From NCBI GenBank assembly GCA_003153505.1, contig PLZA01000039.1, positions 1 to 64,000 on the forward strand: 64,000 bases of DNA, read 5' to 3'. Made by a program: the position numbers and the translations under genes. Numbering within the stretch: position 1 is the first letter of the stretch; every line of letters starts with the position of its first letter. This document shows positions 26,161-33,882 of this stretch, in pieces. Below the pieces are notes generated by a model, which was not told the DNA's origin, ran no database searches, and saw only the letters and a list, made by a program, of their open reading frames with translations. Source of the DNA: Candidatus Dormiibacterota bacterium (GTDB lineage Bacteria > Chloroflexota > Dormibacteria > Aeolococcales > Aeolococcaceae).

Positions 26161-26377
26161 GGGTGAGGTCCGCCGGCGCGCCGTCACCGACGTGGCGGTA
26201 GACGAGCACAACGTCACGGGGTGCCCAGAACGCGGTCCAGGCGCGCGCGATCCGACCGGGACCGAGCTGACGGCGACGCTCTCTGCGCGCCTGGGCGCGG
26301 GCTCGTGCCATCAGGGCCTGCTGCATGTGCTCCTGCTCGGCCACCTGGGCCATCTCGACGATCAAAGCTCCGTACAT
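26144..26377 (-). CDS. Small hypothetical protein (77 aa)
   Basis: Unrecognised small protein. An N-terminal helix MYGALIVEMAQVAEQEHMQQ is followed by a very basic stretch (RARAQARRERRR) and a C-terminus with two cysteines (CADC). Start: ATG 26377 has GGAGG 8 nt upstream; the frame is open to a GTG at 26404. A minus-strand promoter fits: TTGACA (26454-26449), 17-bp spacer, TACGCT (26431-26426). Divergent from the CGNR regulator gene, which might control it. Confidence 0.6.
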   Translation of the reverse strand: MYGALIVEMAQVAEQEHMQQALMARARAQARRERRRQLGPGRIARAWTAFWAPRDVVLVYRHVGDGAPADLTPCADC

Positions 26378-26425
26378 GTCGACTGCCTCCGTTTGGGTCA
26401 CCACCTAACGTGGTTCACTGGTGAT

Positions 26426-26454
26426 AGCGTAGCGCATCGACCATCACTTGTCAA
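26426..26454 (-). promoter_or_regulatory. Promoter TTGACA-17-TACGCT for the 77-aa gene
   Basis: Minus strand -35 TTGACA at 26454-26449 and -10 TACGCT at 26431-26426 with a 17-bp spacer. On the plus strand a TATACT (26460-26465 region) faces the CGNR gene, so the 120-bp gap holds divergent promoters. Confidence 0.45.
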
Positions 26455-26500
26455 ATGCGTATACTGGTGACGTGGATGACACAGAACGGAGCCGCCTGAC

Positions 26501-27067
26501 ATGACCGAGCCCACCCCCCGCAGCCCGGCGCCCGGTTCGCTCGCCCTCGTCCAGCGGTTCATCAACAGCACCGAGATGCCCGACGGCGTCGACGAGTTGC
26601 GCACCGCGCCGCTGGCGGCCCGCTGGCTGCACGACGCAGTCGGCGTCGAGATGGAGGTGTCCGAGAAGGACCGCTCGCGGCTGATCGCCACGCGGGAGGC
26701 GCTGCGCGATCTTCTCGAAGCCCACACCGGAGAGAACGTGGATCCCGCCGTGGTTGTGAGGCTGGAGAAGCTCCTCGGCCACGCGCCGCTCCGCCCGGTC
26801 CTGACGGCGGAGGGAGCGACGCTCGCCGTGAACTGCGCGGGTGTCGACCGCTTTCTCGGGATGATCTCCACCGCGATCGTCGAGGCCACGCTCCTGGGGA
26901 CGTGGTCGCGCTTCAAGGTCTGCCGGAGTGAGTCCTGCCGCTGGGCGTACTACGACCACTCCAAGAACGGGCGCAGCTGCTGGTGCTCGATGCGCGTCTG
27001 CGGCTCCCGGGACAAGGCCCGAACGTACCGGGCGCGGCAGCGTCTGGGCTCGACGGGATCCGCCTGA
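26501..27067 (+). CDS. CGNR zinc-finger / ABATE-domain putative transcriptional regulator
   Basis: 188 residues. The N-terminal ABATE stress-sensing-like domain (residues 10-130; LALVQRFINSTEM opening) is followed by a C-terminal CGNR zinc finger: FKVCRSESCRWAYYD...SCWCSMRVCGSRDKARTYR. Four cysteines are in place, but the name-giving CGNR reads CGSR. These proteins are widespread putative regulators in Actinobacteria and Chloroflexota with unknown effectors. A weak ribosome site (CGGAG) is 10 nt upstream. It ends 12 bp from the convergent amine oxidase gene. Confidence 0.88.
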   Translation: MTEPTPRSPAPGSLALVQRFINSTEMPDGVDELRTAPLAARWLHDAVGVEMEVSEKDRSRLIATREALRDLLEAHTGENVDPAVVVRLEKLLGHAPLRPVLTAEGATLAVNCAGVDRFLGMISTAIVEATLLGTWSRFKVCRSESCRWAYYDHSKNGRSCWCSMRVCGSRDKARTYRARQRLGSTGSA

Positions 27068-27079
27068 GCCAATCCCGGT

Positions 27080-28735
27080 TCAGAGCGCGGCGACGATCTC
27101 CTTGGCGGCGCGCGCGCCGGTCGCCACGGCACCATCGAGGAAGCCCTGGTTGTTGATCGACGTGTGCTCGCCGGCGAAGTGGACGCGGCCCTCGACCGCT
27201 GCCGCGAGTGCTCCGTAGGTGGCGTACTGCCCCACCTTGTAGAACGAGTACGCACCCTTGACCCAGGGGTCGCGAACCCAGTGATCCTCGTAGGCGGCGC
27301 CGGTGTATGCGGCACGCGTGCCCGGGAAGATCGGATCGACCCGATCCAGGAACCAGTCGACGTCCACCGGCGGAGCCGGCCCGTGAGCAGCACCGGTGAG
27401 CGTGGTGCGACCGGCGGCCGCCCCCGGGAAGGCCAGGAGGAGCGCCGGCGCTCCCTGCGGACCCAGCGGAACCGAGTCGTCCCAGCACACATCGAAGCTG
27501 TCGTGATCCGTATAGGCGACCCCGCAGAACCCCTGCCGCACCCAGGCCTTCTCGGCAACCTCGACGTGGATCTTGGCGTTCGATCCCATCCCCAGGGTGT
27601 CGATGACGCGGCGCTTGGTCGCGCTGAATCCGGAACGGCTGAGGTCGACGTCGCGCAACAGCGTGAAGGGCAGCGCGAGCACGACCTGGTCCGCCACCAC
27701 GTCGGTCACGGTTCCGTCCACCGAGAAGGTCAAGGTGAAGCTCCCGTCGCTTCGCCTGCGGACCGCGACGAGGCTGTGGCCGAGTTGGAGCGTGCCGTGT
27801 GGGAGCTGTGCGGCCATGCCGTGGACCAGCTGGTCATTGCCGCCGACGACATGCCACTTCTCGTCGTAGCCGGGCAGGGGGTCAAGCGACGAGCGCGGAT
27901 TCACGCCGGTGAGGCCGATGAGGTCGAGCGCCGACTGCTCACCGGGATCGCCGCCGTTCTCGGAGACGGTATTCGCGAGCATCAGCTTGCCGAACCGCGA
28001 CGAGCTGCCGATCGGTGTGCTGTCGAGCCATTCGGGTGCGGAGAGGCGGTCGAGGCGCGCGAGCCCAGACGCGGTGTTCGACTCCTGGACCGCGTGGTGG
28101 AACGCCCGGTAGCCGAACGCCTCCCAATCGGCGCTGGCGTCGGCGTACGTGTAGTAGCCGCCGTCGAACCAGTACACCTCGGGCAACCCGATCAGCTCGC
28201 CGCCGTTGTAGTCCTCGAGCTCCAGCCCGAGGTCGGCGGCGAGATCCAGCGCCGCAAATTGATTCGAGTCGATGAATGCACCTCCGTGCTCGGTGACGAG
28301 CCCATTGGAGAAGTACTCACGCAATGACCAGCAGCGACCGCCAATCCGCTCCGGGTGCCCTTCGTACAGCGTCGAAGCGATGTGGTGGCGCGTCCACAGC
28401 ACGTGGCTGCAGCGCAGGCCCGCAAGCCCGGCTCCCACCACGACGATTCGCGGCTGCCGACCTGAAGTCGAACGGCGTGCGGCGGCCAGGGCGGTGGTCG
28501 CCGCGGGACCGAGCGCGAGCCCGGCTCCGGCGATTGCCGCCCCACCGATGAACCGCCGCCGCGTGACACGGCGATCCGCGGCCGTCCGGTGTTCGAGTTC
28601 ATCGAGCAGCGCTTCGACGGGAAGCCCCCGCGTCTGCGCCGATTCGTGCAGCGCGAAGAGGCGCCGGAGGCTCGACGTCAGTGGCGTCCGGGACGATCGC
28701 CGTCCGTGGGTTGGAACCCGGTTTCCGTCGCTCAC
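27080..28735 (-). CDS. Tat-exported flavin amine oxidase
   Basis: 551-residue flavin monoamine oxidase-like protein. A twin-arginine signal RRRFIGGAAIAGAGLAL sits at about residues 55-75, preceded by a hydrophilic leader. The FAD dinucleotide fold begins IVVVGAGLAGLRCSHVL; the second motif ERIGGRCWS and the C-terminal FAD motif GRVHFAGEHTS...GFLDGAVATGARAA are intact. GTG 28735 with GGGGAGAGAAG just upstream is the start; the much longer open frame to 29329 is antiphase to the ABC permease. Its substrate (amine or amino acid) is unknown. It lies 77 bp downstream of the ECF-ABC run. Confidence 0.87.
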   Translation of the reverse strand: MSDGNRVPTHGRRSSRTPLTSSLRRLFALHESAQTRGLPVEALLDELEHRTAADRRVTRRRFIGGAAIAGAGLALGPAATTALAAARRSTSGRQPRIVVVGAGLAGLRCSHVLWTRHHIASTLYEGHPERIGGRCWSLREYFSNGLVTEHGGAFIDSNQFAALDLAADLGLELEDYNGGELIGLPEVYWFDGGYYTYADASADWEAFGYRAFHHAVQESNTASGLARLDRLSAPEWLDSTPIGSSSRFGKLMLANTVSENGGDPGEQSALDLIGLTGVNPRSSLDPLPGYDEKWHVVGGNDQLVHGMAAQLPHGTLQLGHSLVAVRRRSDGSFTLTFSVDGTVTDVVADQVVLALPFTLLRDVDLSRSGFSATKRRVIDTLGMGSNAKIHVEVAEKAWVRQGFCGVAYTDHDSFDVCWDDSVPLGPQGAPALLLAFPGAAAGRTTLTGAAHGPAPPVDVDWFLDRVDPIFPGTRAAYTGAAYEDHWVRDPWVKGAYSFYKVGQYATYGALAAAVEGRVHFAGEHTSINNQGFLDGAVATGARAAKEIVAAL

Positions 28736-28812
28736 CTTCTCTCCCCAGCCTCTGAAGCTCGCCGCACGGGCAGGATAGCCAACCAGCGCAGCGCAGGGGA
28801 AGTGGCGGCCCG

Positions 28813-29670
28813 TCAGACCTCGCGGCGGTGCAGACTCCAGACCGTGAAGGAAACGATCAGGACGACCCAGCACACCGTCCACGCCAGGAACCCCGCCGAC
28901 GGCGGTGATTGCACGAAGAACGGATTGCCGGCACGCTCGGTGGTCGCCCCCAACACGTCGCGGTAGAGCACGGGCTCGAGCTCGTACACCGAGCCTCGCC
29001 ACAGGGCATCGGTTGGCAGCAGCAGCTGGCTGATGGTGCCGGCGTTCTTGATGGCACCGCTCCCGAACACGTCGCCGATCGCACCCGCGACCCCGCCGAT
29101 CCAGGCGAGAAAGAAGAGCACGAGACTGATCACGCCGGCGGTCATCCCGGAAAGGCGCGTGCTGACCAGGAGCGCCAGCGACATCACGACGATCCCCTCT
29201 CCGATGAGGTAGGCGGCCAGTCCCACCGGTCCCGGCGGGACGTAGCCAGTGGTGAGGCTGACGACCACCAGCTCGAGCGCCGTCGTGGCGGCGACGTACA
29301 CGACGATAAGCGCCGCCAGCCCGAGCCACTTTCCGAGCACGACCTGATACCTGCTCAGCGGACGAGCAAACATCGAGAGTGCCACGCCGGACTCCAGCTC
29401 GCTGGAGATCGCCGGCGACGCCACCACGACGGCGCTCAGCGCGAGCACGGCGCTGAACATGAACTCCACGAGCACGAGCACCTGCGACGTCGCGAGGCGG
29501 AGCTCACTGGCGGCGATCGGGGTCCCATCCGGGTTGGTGAGCGTGGACAGATGCTGAAACCCCCACCCCGTCAGCCCGATCACGAGGACCGTGAGAATCG
29601 CGAGCGCCAGCAACAGCCTCCGGCGCGCAGCTTCCCGAATCGTGAGCCGGGCGATGGTCAGCGCTGCCAT
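28813..29670 (-). CDS. ABC-2 type transporter permease
   Basis: 285-residue permease with six TM helices: LLLALAILTVLVIGLTGWGF at the start and FLAWTVCWVVLIVSFTVWSL at the end. The sequence SELESGVALSMFARPLSRYQVVLGKW is a typical ABC-2 (NosY/CcmB-like) cytoplasmic loop. Its start overlaps the upstream ATPase gene by 13 bp, so they form one exporter. Substrate unknown. Confidence 0.88.
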   Translation of the reverse strand: MAALTIARLTIREAARRRLLLALAILTVLVIGLTGWGFQHLSTLTNPDGTPIAASELRLATSQVLVLVEFMFSAVLALSAVVVASPAISSELESGVALSMFARPLSRYQVVLGKWLGLAALIVVYVAATTALELVVVSLTTGYVPPGPVGLAAYLIGEGIVVMSLALLVSTRLSGMTAGVISLVLFFLAWIGGVAGAIGDVFGSGAIKNAGTISQLLLPTDALWRGSVYELEPVLYRDVLGATTERAGNPFFVQSPPSAGFLAWTVCWVVLIVSFTVWSLHRREV

Positions 29671-30617
29671 CGCGCCTGCTCGGCCTCAATCAGTGCCAGG
29701 AAACGCTCCTCGAGTGTCTGGCGAACGGGCTCGACGGCATAGACCCGCGCGCCAGTCGCCACAAGGTCCGCCACGAGCTCGGGCACGGCGGCCGCCTCCA
29801 CGCCGTTGACCACGAACCACCCGTTATGCTCCGCGAGCGACCCCCGCCGGCTGAGCGCGGCCCGGCCGGCTTCCGTCAGGCCGGTGAGGCGGAGACGCAC
29901 ACCGCCACTCCCGAGCAGCTCATCCAGCCCTCCGATGGCCAGGACGCGGCCGTCGGAGACCACCGCCGCGCGATCACAGATCTGCTCCACCTCACCGAGG
30001 AGGTGCGAGTTGAGAAAGACCGCGCATCCTCGATCGCGAAGGTGCCGGATGATGGCGCGGGTATCGGCGCGGCCCACCGGGTCGAGGGCCGACGTCGGCT
30101 CGTCGAGGATGACCAGCTCCGGGTGCCCCAGGAGCGCGACCCCGAGACCGAGCCGCTGCTGCATGCCCTTGGAGAAGGTCTCGACCCGGGCGTCGGCGTG
30201 GCCGGTCAGACCGACGGTGGACAACGCCCCGGCGATCTGGGCGGCCCACTCGGCGCGACCAATGCCCGCGAGCCTGCAATGGAGCCCCAGAACCTCAGCC
30301 GCGCTGAGCCAGCCCTGGTACCGGAAGAGCTCTGGAAGATACCCAACCCTGCTCCTGGTCTCGCGATCGCCGGCCGGACGGCCGAGCACCCACGCCTCCC
30401 CGCCCGTCGGACGGCTGAGACCCAGCAGCAACTTGACGGCGGTGGTCTTCCCGCTCCCGTTCGGCCCGAGGAAGCCGAACACCTCGCCTCGGGGCACCAC
30501 CATCGTGAGCCCCGCGAGTGCGACCGACGCCCCGTAGTGCTTGGTGAGCTCGAGAGTCCGGACCGCCGCCCCGTCCTCGGATACCGGGGGCGGGGCGGCA
30601 GCCGCAGCCTGCATCAA
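29658..30617 (-). CDS. ABC transporter ATP-binding protein (CcmA/NodI-like)
   Basis: 319-residue ATPase. Walker A GPNGSGKTT, Q-loop in VGYLPELFRYQG, degenerate signature FSKGMQQRLG, Walker B/D-loop VILDEPTSALDP and switch region LNSHLLGEVEQ are all present; the C-terminal 90 residues form the accessory domain seen in ABC-2 exporters. The gene overlaps the anti-sigma gene by 4 bp upstream and the permease by 13 bp downstream. Confidence 0.92.
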   Translation of the reverse strand: MMQAAAAAPPPVSEDGAAVRTLELTKHYGASVALAGLTMVVPRGEVFGFLGPNGSGKTTAVKLLLGLSRPTGGEAWVLGRPAGDRETRSRVGYLPELFRYQGWLSAAEVLGLHCRLAGIGRAEWAAQIAGALSTVGLTGHADARVETFSKGMQQRLGLGVALLGHPELVILDEPTSALDPVGRADTRAIIRHLRDRGCAVFLNSHLLGEVEQICDRAAVVSDGRVLAIGGLDELLGSGGVRLRLTGLTEAGRAALSRRGSLAEHNGWFVVNGVEAAAVPELVADLVATGARVYAVEPVRQTLEERFLALIEAEQARWQR

Positions 30618-31735
30618 CGCGTCGAACGGGCGACGCCGAGCGCCTCGTTCGTGGTCAGGGTCCCGGCGACGGCGTGCACGACGCCATTGTGTTGCCAGAT
30701 CACGGCGCTGCCCAACCCCGTCGAATCGCCGATGAGCAGTCCCCGCGCGCCGTTGATCATCACGGTCGAGCCGCTCCCGAGATCCACAGGAATGGGCACG
30801 GGGATGGTCTGAGCCGGATTGCCGATGGCGCGGATCTCCGACGCAACGCCCGCGGGGATGCCCGGGACGGAAAGCAGGTAGTCCTCCAGCTGCCTGACGG
30901 TCACGCCGGTGGACGTCACGGTCGGGGTCCGGGTTGCCACGACGATGAACGCCTCACCGGTCGGTACGCCGCCGCCGTGCAGCAACGCGCCGGGATCAAC
31001 GCCGTACGAGACGACCACGGCGGGCGCGATCGACACGGACAGCGTGCTGCCGTCGAGCCCGGCGGGCATCGCCGGCAGCTGTCCTCCGGCCCGGGCCGCG
31101 GCCGCGCGCGCGAGCTCGGCATTGAACGTGAAGGTCACGATCCCGCCGGACACGACGGCGAACCTCGGCGCAGCCGGCGCCCCAGCAGGGAGCGAGGCCA
31201 CCACGGGAGCGCTGAGACCGGCGGCCGCCCCCGCGGTCGCGGCGTCCGGTTCGGGCAGGAAGGTGATCGACGATCCGCCGCCCACCGTTCCGTAGCTGGT
31301 GAGCCCGGCGAGCGACCGGACGTCCGCCGCCGACACCGGTACTGCAGCCAGTTGCGACGGCTGGAAGAGGTTCAGGAAGTCCTGGGCTCCGCCGGTGGCC
31401 ACGAGCAGCACGCTCGCCACGCCTGCCACGGCGAGCCCGGCGAAGACCCGGCTCGCCACCGTGCGCCGCGTCCGAACCGTTTTCGGCAGGTGGTGCACGG
31501 CGCCTCCCGCAGTCGCCGTTTCGGCGCGAGCGAGCCGGGCCCTGGCGGCGGGCAGGTCAACCACAGGCTCGGGCGACGCCAGCATCACCCGGAGAGAGGC
31601 GGCGTCGGCGCTCATGCGCTGGATCCGCCCAGCGCAGCGGGCACAGGTCGCGACGTGCTCTCGGTGCACGGCGTCGACAGCGACCGGTTCGTCGAGTGAG
31701 CGGCGCAGCGTGCCGTCAGACGGGTGCATCACCAA
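30614..31735 (-). CDS. Membrane-anchored ZAS-type anti-sigma factor with large extracytoplasmic domain
   Basis: 373 residues. The N-terminal zinc-binding anti-sigma motif HVATCARC (His27-x3-Cys31-x2-Cys34) is followed by a single TM helix (VFAGLAVAGVASVLLVATGG, about residue 95) and a roughly 260-residue exported part rich in Ala, Gly, Val and Thr with repeated beta-like segments (STVMINGARGLLIGD, VIWQHNGVVHAVAG). The 20-bp overlap with the ECF sigma gene supports a cognate pair. The signal sensed is unknown. ATG or the preceding GTG at 31735 could start it. Confidence 0.83.
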   Translation of the reverse strand: MVMHPSDGTLRRSLDEPVAVDAVHREHVATCARCAGRIQRMSADAASLRVMLASPEPVVDLPAARARLARAETATAGGAVHHLPKTVRTRRTVASRVFAGLAVAGVASVLLVATGGAQDFLNLFQPSQLAAVPVSAADVRSLAGLTSYGTVGGGSSITFLPEPDAATAGAAAGLSAPVVASLPAGAPAAPRFAVVSGGIVTFTFNAELARAAAARAGGQLPAMPAGLDGSTLSVSIAPAVVVSYGVDPGALLHGGGVPTGEAFIVVATRTPTVTSTGVTVRQLEDYLLSVPGIPAGVASEIRAIGNPAQTIPVPIPVDLGSGSTVMINGARGLLIGDSTGLGSAVIWQHNGVVHAVAGTLTTNEALGVARSTR

Positions 31736-32288
31736 CCTCCTTGCGAAGGCGCGCCTCTGCGCGCCGCAACCGTGTTCCCACCTGGTTCACTCCAATACCG
31801 AGGGCTGATGCCATCTCGGCGTAGCTCAAGCCGCTGTAGCGCAGTGCCAGGACCGTGGCCTGGCGCCGGGGGATCCGGACAAGAGCCGCCCGCACCGCTC
31901 GATTCGTCTCCGAAGCCTCGACCTCCGCCTGCGGATCGACCGCGGGGCTCAGCTCGGCCCCGAATCGCTCTTCGCGGGCTGCGCGGCGGCGATTGGTCCG
32001 GATCTCGTTCAGCGCCGTGTGCGCGGCGGCGGTCCGCGCCCAGGCCGCGGCCTTGGCGCCGGGGTTGTCGCCAAATCTGCGATGGAGGTCGAAGAACACC
32101 TCCTGGGCCACGTCCTCCGCTGCAGCGGGGTCACCAAGCACGCGCCGGGCGATCGCGGCGACTCGGGCGTATTCCTCATCGAACAGCCTGTCGAAGCTCG
32201 TCGGCCGGACGCCCACCTCGGACGCTGGACGGGAGAGGTCAGTCAAGCGCTGCGTTCCGAGAGCCTGCAGTGCGGAGGATTCGACCAC
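31716..32288 (-). CDS. ECF-family RNA polymerase sigma factor
   Basis: About 190 residues. Region 2 (FDRLFDEEYARVAAIARRVLGDPAAAEDVAQEVFFDLHRR) is split over residues 40-80, and region 4 has LRYSGLSYAEMASALGIGVNQVGTRLRRAEARL as the helix-turn-helix. The start is uncertain: GTG 32288 is annotated, a TTG farther in (opening LTDLSRP) is possible, and the frame is open to 32489 without family similarity. First gene of sigma/anti-sigma/ABC ATPase/permease; divergent from the membrane protein at 32374. Confidence 0.87.
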   Translation of the reverse strand: MVESSALQALGTQRLTDLSRPASEVGVRPTSFDRLFDEEYARVAAIARRVLGDPAAAEDVAQEVFFDLHRRFGDNPGAKAAAWARTAAAHTALNEIRTNRRRAAREERFGAELSPAVDPQAEVEASETNRAVRAALVRIPRRQATVLALRYSGLSYAEMASALGIGVNQVGTRLRRAEARLRKEVGDAPV

Positions 32289-32359
32289 ATCATGTGAAGC
32301 ACCGCCGCCGCCGCATTTGTGACATGCGGTCCTCGGGTCGCGCTGGGCGCAGCACTGAG

Positions 32360-32365
32360 TACCCT
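32360..32365 (+). promoter_or_regulatory. -10 element TACCCT upstream of polytopic membrane protein
   Basis: TACCCT ends 5 nt before GTG 32371 and 8 nt before ATG 32374. The transcript would be leaderless. Confidence 0.4.
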
Positions 32366-32373
32366 TCGGCGTG

Positions 32374-33882
32374 ATGTCCGCCGCCCTGACTTCTCGCCTG
32401 CGACGCATCACGCCGGGACAGGTCCTGGCGGTCGCCGCGTTCGTCGTGATCCTCTGCGTGCTCGTGCGCAGAGGTGGTGACCCGGACATCTTCTGGCATC
32501 TGGTCGCCGGTCAGTGGATGGTCGACCACCATCAGATCGTCTCCCAGGATCTGTTCACGTTCACGGTCACCGGCAAGCAGTGGATCGATCCCGAGTACAC
32601 GACCGAGATCATCGCCTACCTGGTCTTCAAGCTCGGGGGGCTCACGCTCGTATCGCTCGCATTCGGCGCGGTGAGCTTCGTCGGGTTCCTCTTGATCTGG
32701 CGGCGCCTCCGCCTCGAGCACGCGAACCTGGTGATCGCCGCGGTGGTGATCGGCATCGCAGGTCTCGGCGGCGCCGCCGTCTGGGGGCCACGGCCACAGA
32801 TGATCACCTTCACGCTCACCTGCCTCGAGGTGCTGTGGCTCGACCGCTACCTTCGCGGTAAGTCGCGCGCGATCTACTGGCTCCCCCTGGTGATGATCGC
32901 CTGGGCGAACCTCCATGGCGGATTCCTCTTCGGGCTGGTGCCGGTGGGCGTCGCGGCCTTCGTCGAAGCCGTGCACTGGGTGCGAAAGGTTGACGGCGAT
33001 GAGCACAAGCGGCGCACCCGCAACCTGCTGCTGGTCTTCGTTGGATGCATCATCGCGGCAGTGGTGAATCCGAACGGGATCCACCTGTACAGCTACGTGA
33101 TCCAACCGCAGTTCTCCGGTGTCCAGCAGAACTTCATCGCGGAATGGCAATCGCCCAACTTCCACGTGCTCGAGGAGCGCGGCTTCGAAGCCATGCTGCT
33201 CCTTCTGCCCATCGCGTTCGTGCTCCGGCGCCCGTCGCTGTGGGACGTGTGCCTCGCCATCGTGGTTTCGTACGCGGCACTCTCGGCCGTGCGTCACGCC
33301 GCACTGTTCATCGCAGCGGAAACGCCTTTGCTCATATGGTCCTTCTCCGCAGGATGGGAACGCATGGCACTGGCCGACCGGGTGCGCGCATGGGTCGCGC
33401 CGCGCGCCAGGGACATGCTCGCCGGTGCGGCAGCCGTGCTGGTCATCGCAGTGCTCGGGACCGGCTACTTCGTGCATGCGACGCTGTCCAATCAGGCCCG
33501 CGCCACCGCGGCGAACTTCCCGGTCGGCGCGTCCGACTGGCTTGCGGCACATCCGAATGTGGGGACGCGCATGTTCGATCAGTACGGTTGGGGCGGATAC
33601 CTCATCGATCGCTTCTATCCCGACCCCAACCGGCGCGTCTTCTCGTTCGGCGAGGCGACCCTGCTGGGGAACAGGATCATGCAACAGGTCAGCGACGTCG
33701 AAACCGGCAATCCCGACTGGCAGCAGATCTTCGCGGAGTGGAACATCGACTACGTGATCGACGTGCCAGGGGCGCCTGCGGTGCTCGCCCTCGAGGTCGA
33801 CCCGGGGTGGACGAAGGTGTACGACGACGGGCTTGCGGTCATCATGGTCAAGAACTCGGCGCTGGCCGCCGGCGGTGGGTGA
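32374..33882 (+). CDS. Polytopic membrane protein, putative GT-C-like glycosyltransferase
   Basis: 502 residues with 10 or more TM helices. The first extracytoplasmic loop contains GGDPDIFWHLVAGQWM and WIDPEYTTEIIAY, an acidic/aromatic pattern reminiscent of GT-C mannosyl- or oligosaccharyltransferase loops. The C-terminal soluble part (FDQYGWGGYLIDRFYPD...NIDYVIDVPGAP) is well conserved in related hypothetical proteins of Chloroflexota-type genomes as I recall them. No firm family assignment. It overlaps the following oxidase gene by 8 bp. Confidence 0.7.
   Translation: MSAALTSRLRRITPGQVLAVAAFVVILCVLVRRGGDPDIFWHLVAGQWMVDHHQIVSQDLFTFTVTGKQWIDPEYTTEIIAYLVFKLGGLTLVSLAFGAVSFVGFLLIWRRLRLEHANLVIAAVVIGIAGLGGAAVWGPRPQMITFTLTCLEVLWLDRYLRGKSRAIYWLPLVMIAWANLHGGFLFGLVPVGVAAFVEAVHWVRKVDGDEHKRRTRNLLLVFVGCIIAAVVNPNGIHLYSYVIQPQFSGVQQNFIAEWQSPNFHVLEERGFEAMLLLLPIAFVLRRPSLWDVCLAIVVSYAALSAVRHAALFIAAETPLLIWSFSAGWERMALADRVRAWVAPRARDMLAGAAAVLVIAVLGTGYFVHATLSNQARATAANFPVGASDWLAAHPNVGTRMFDQYGWGGYLIDRFYPDPNRRVFSFGEATLLGNRIMQQVSDVETGNPDWQQIFAEWNIDYVIDVPGAPAVLALEVDPGWTKVYDDGLAVIMVKNSALAAGGG

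Noticed and set aside
28736-29329. Open frame upstream of the amine oxidase
   Set aside because: Antiphase reading of the ABC permease; the Tat signal and ribosome site place the start at GTG 28735.
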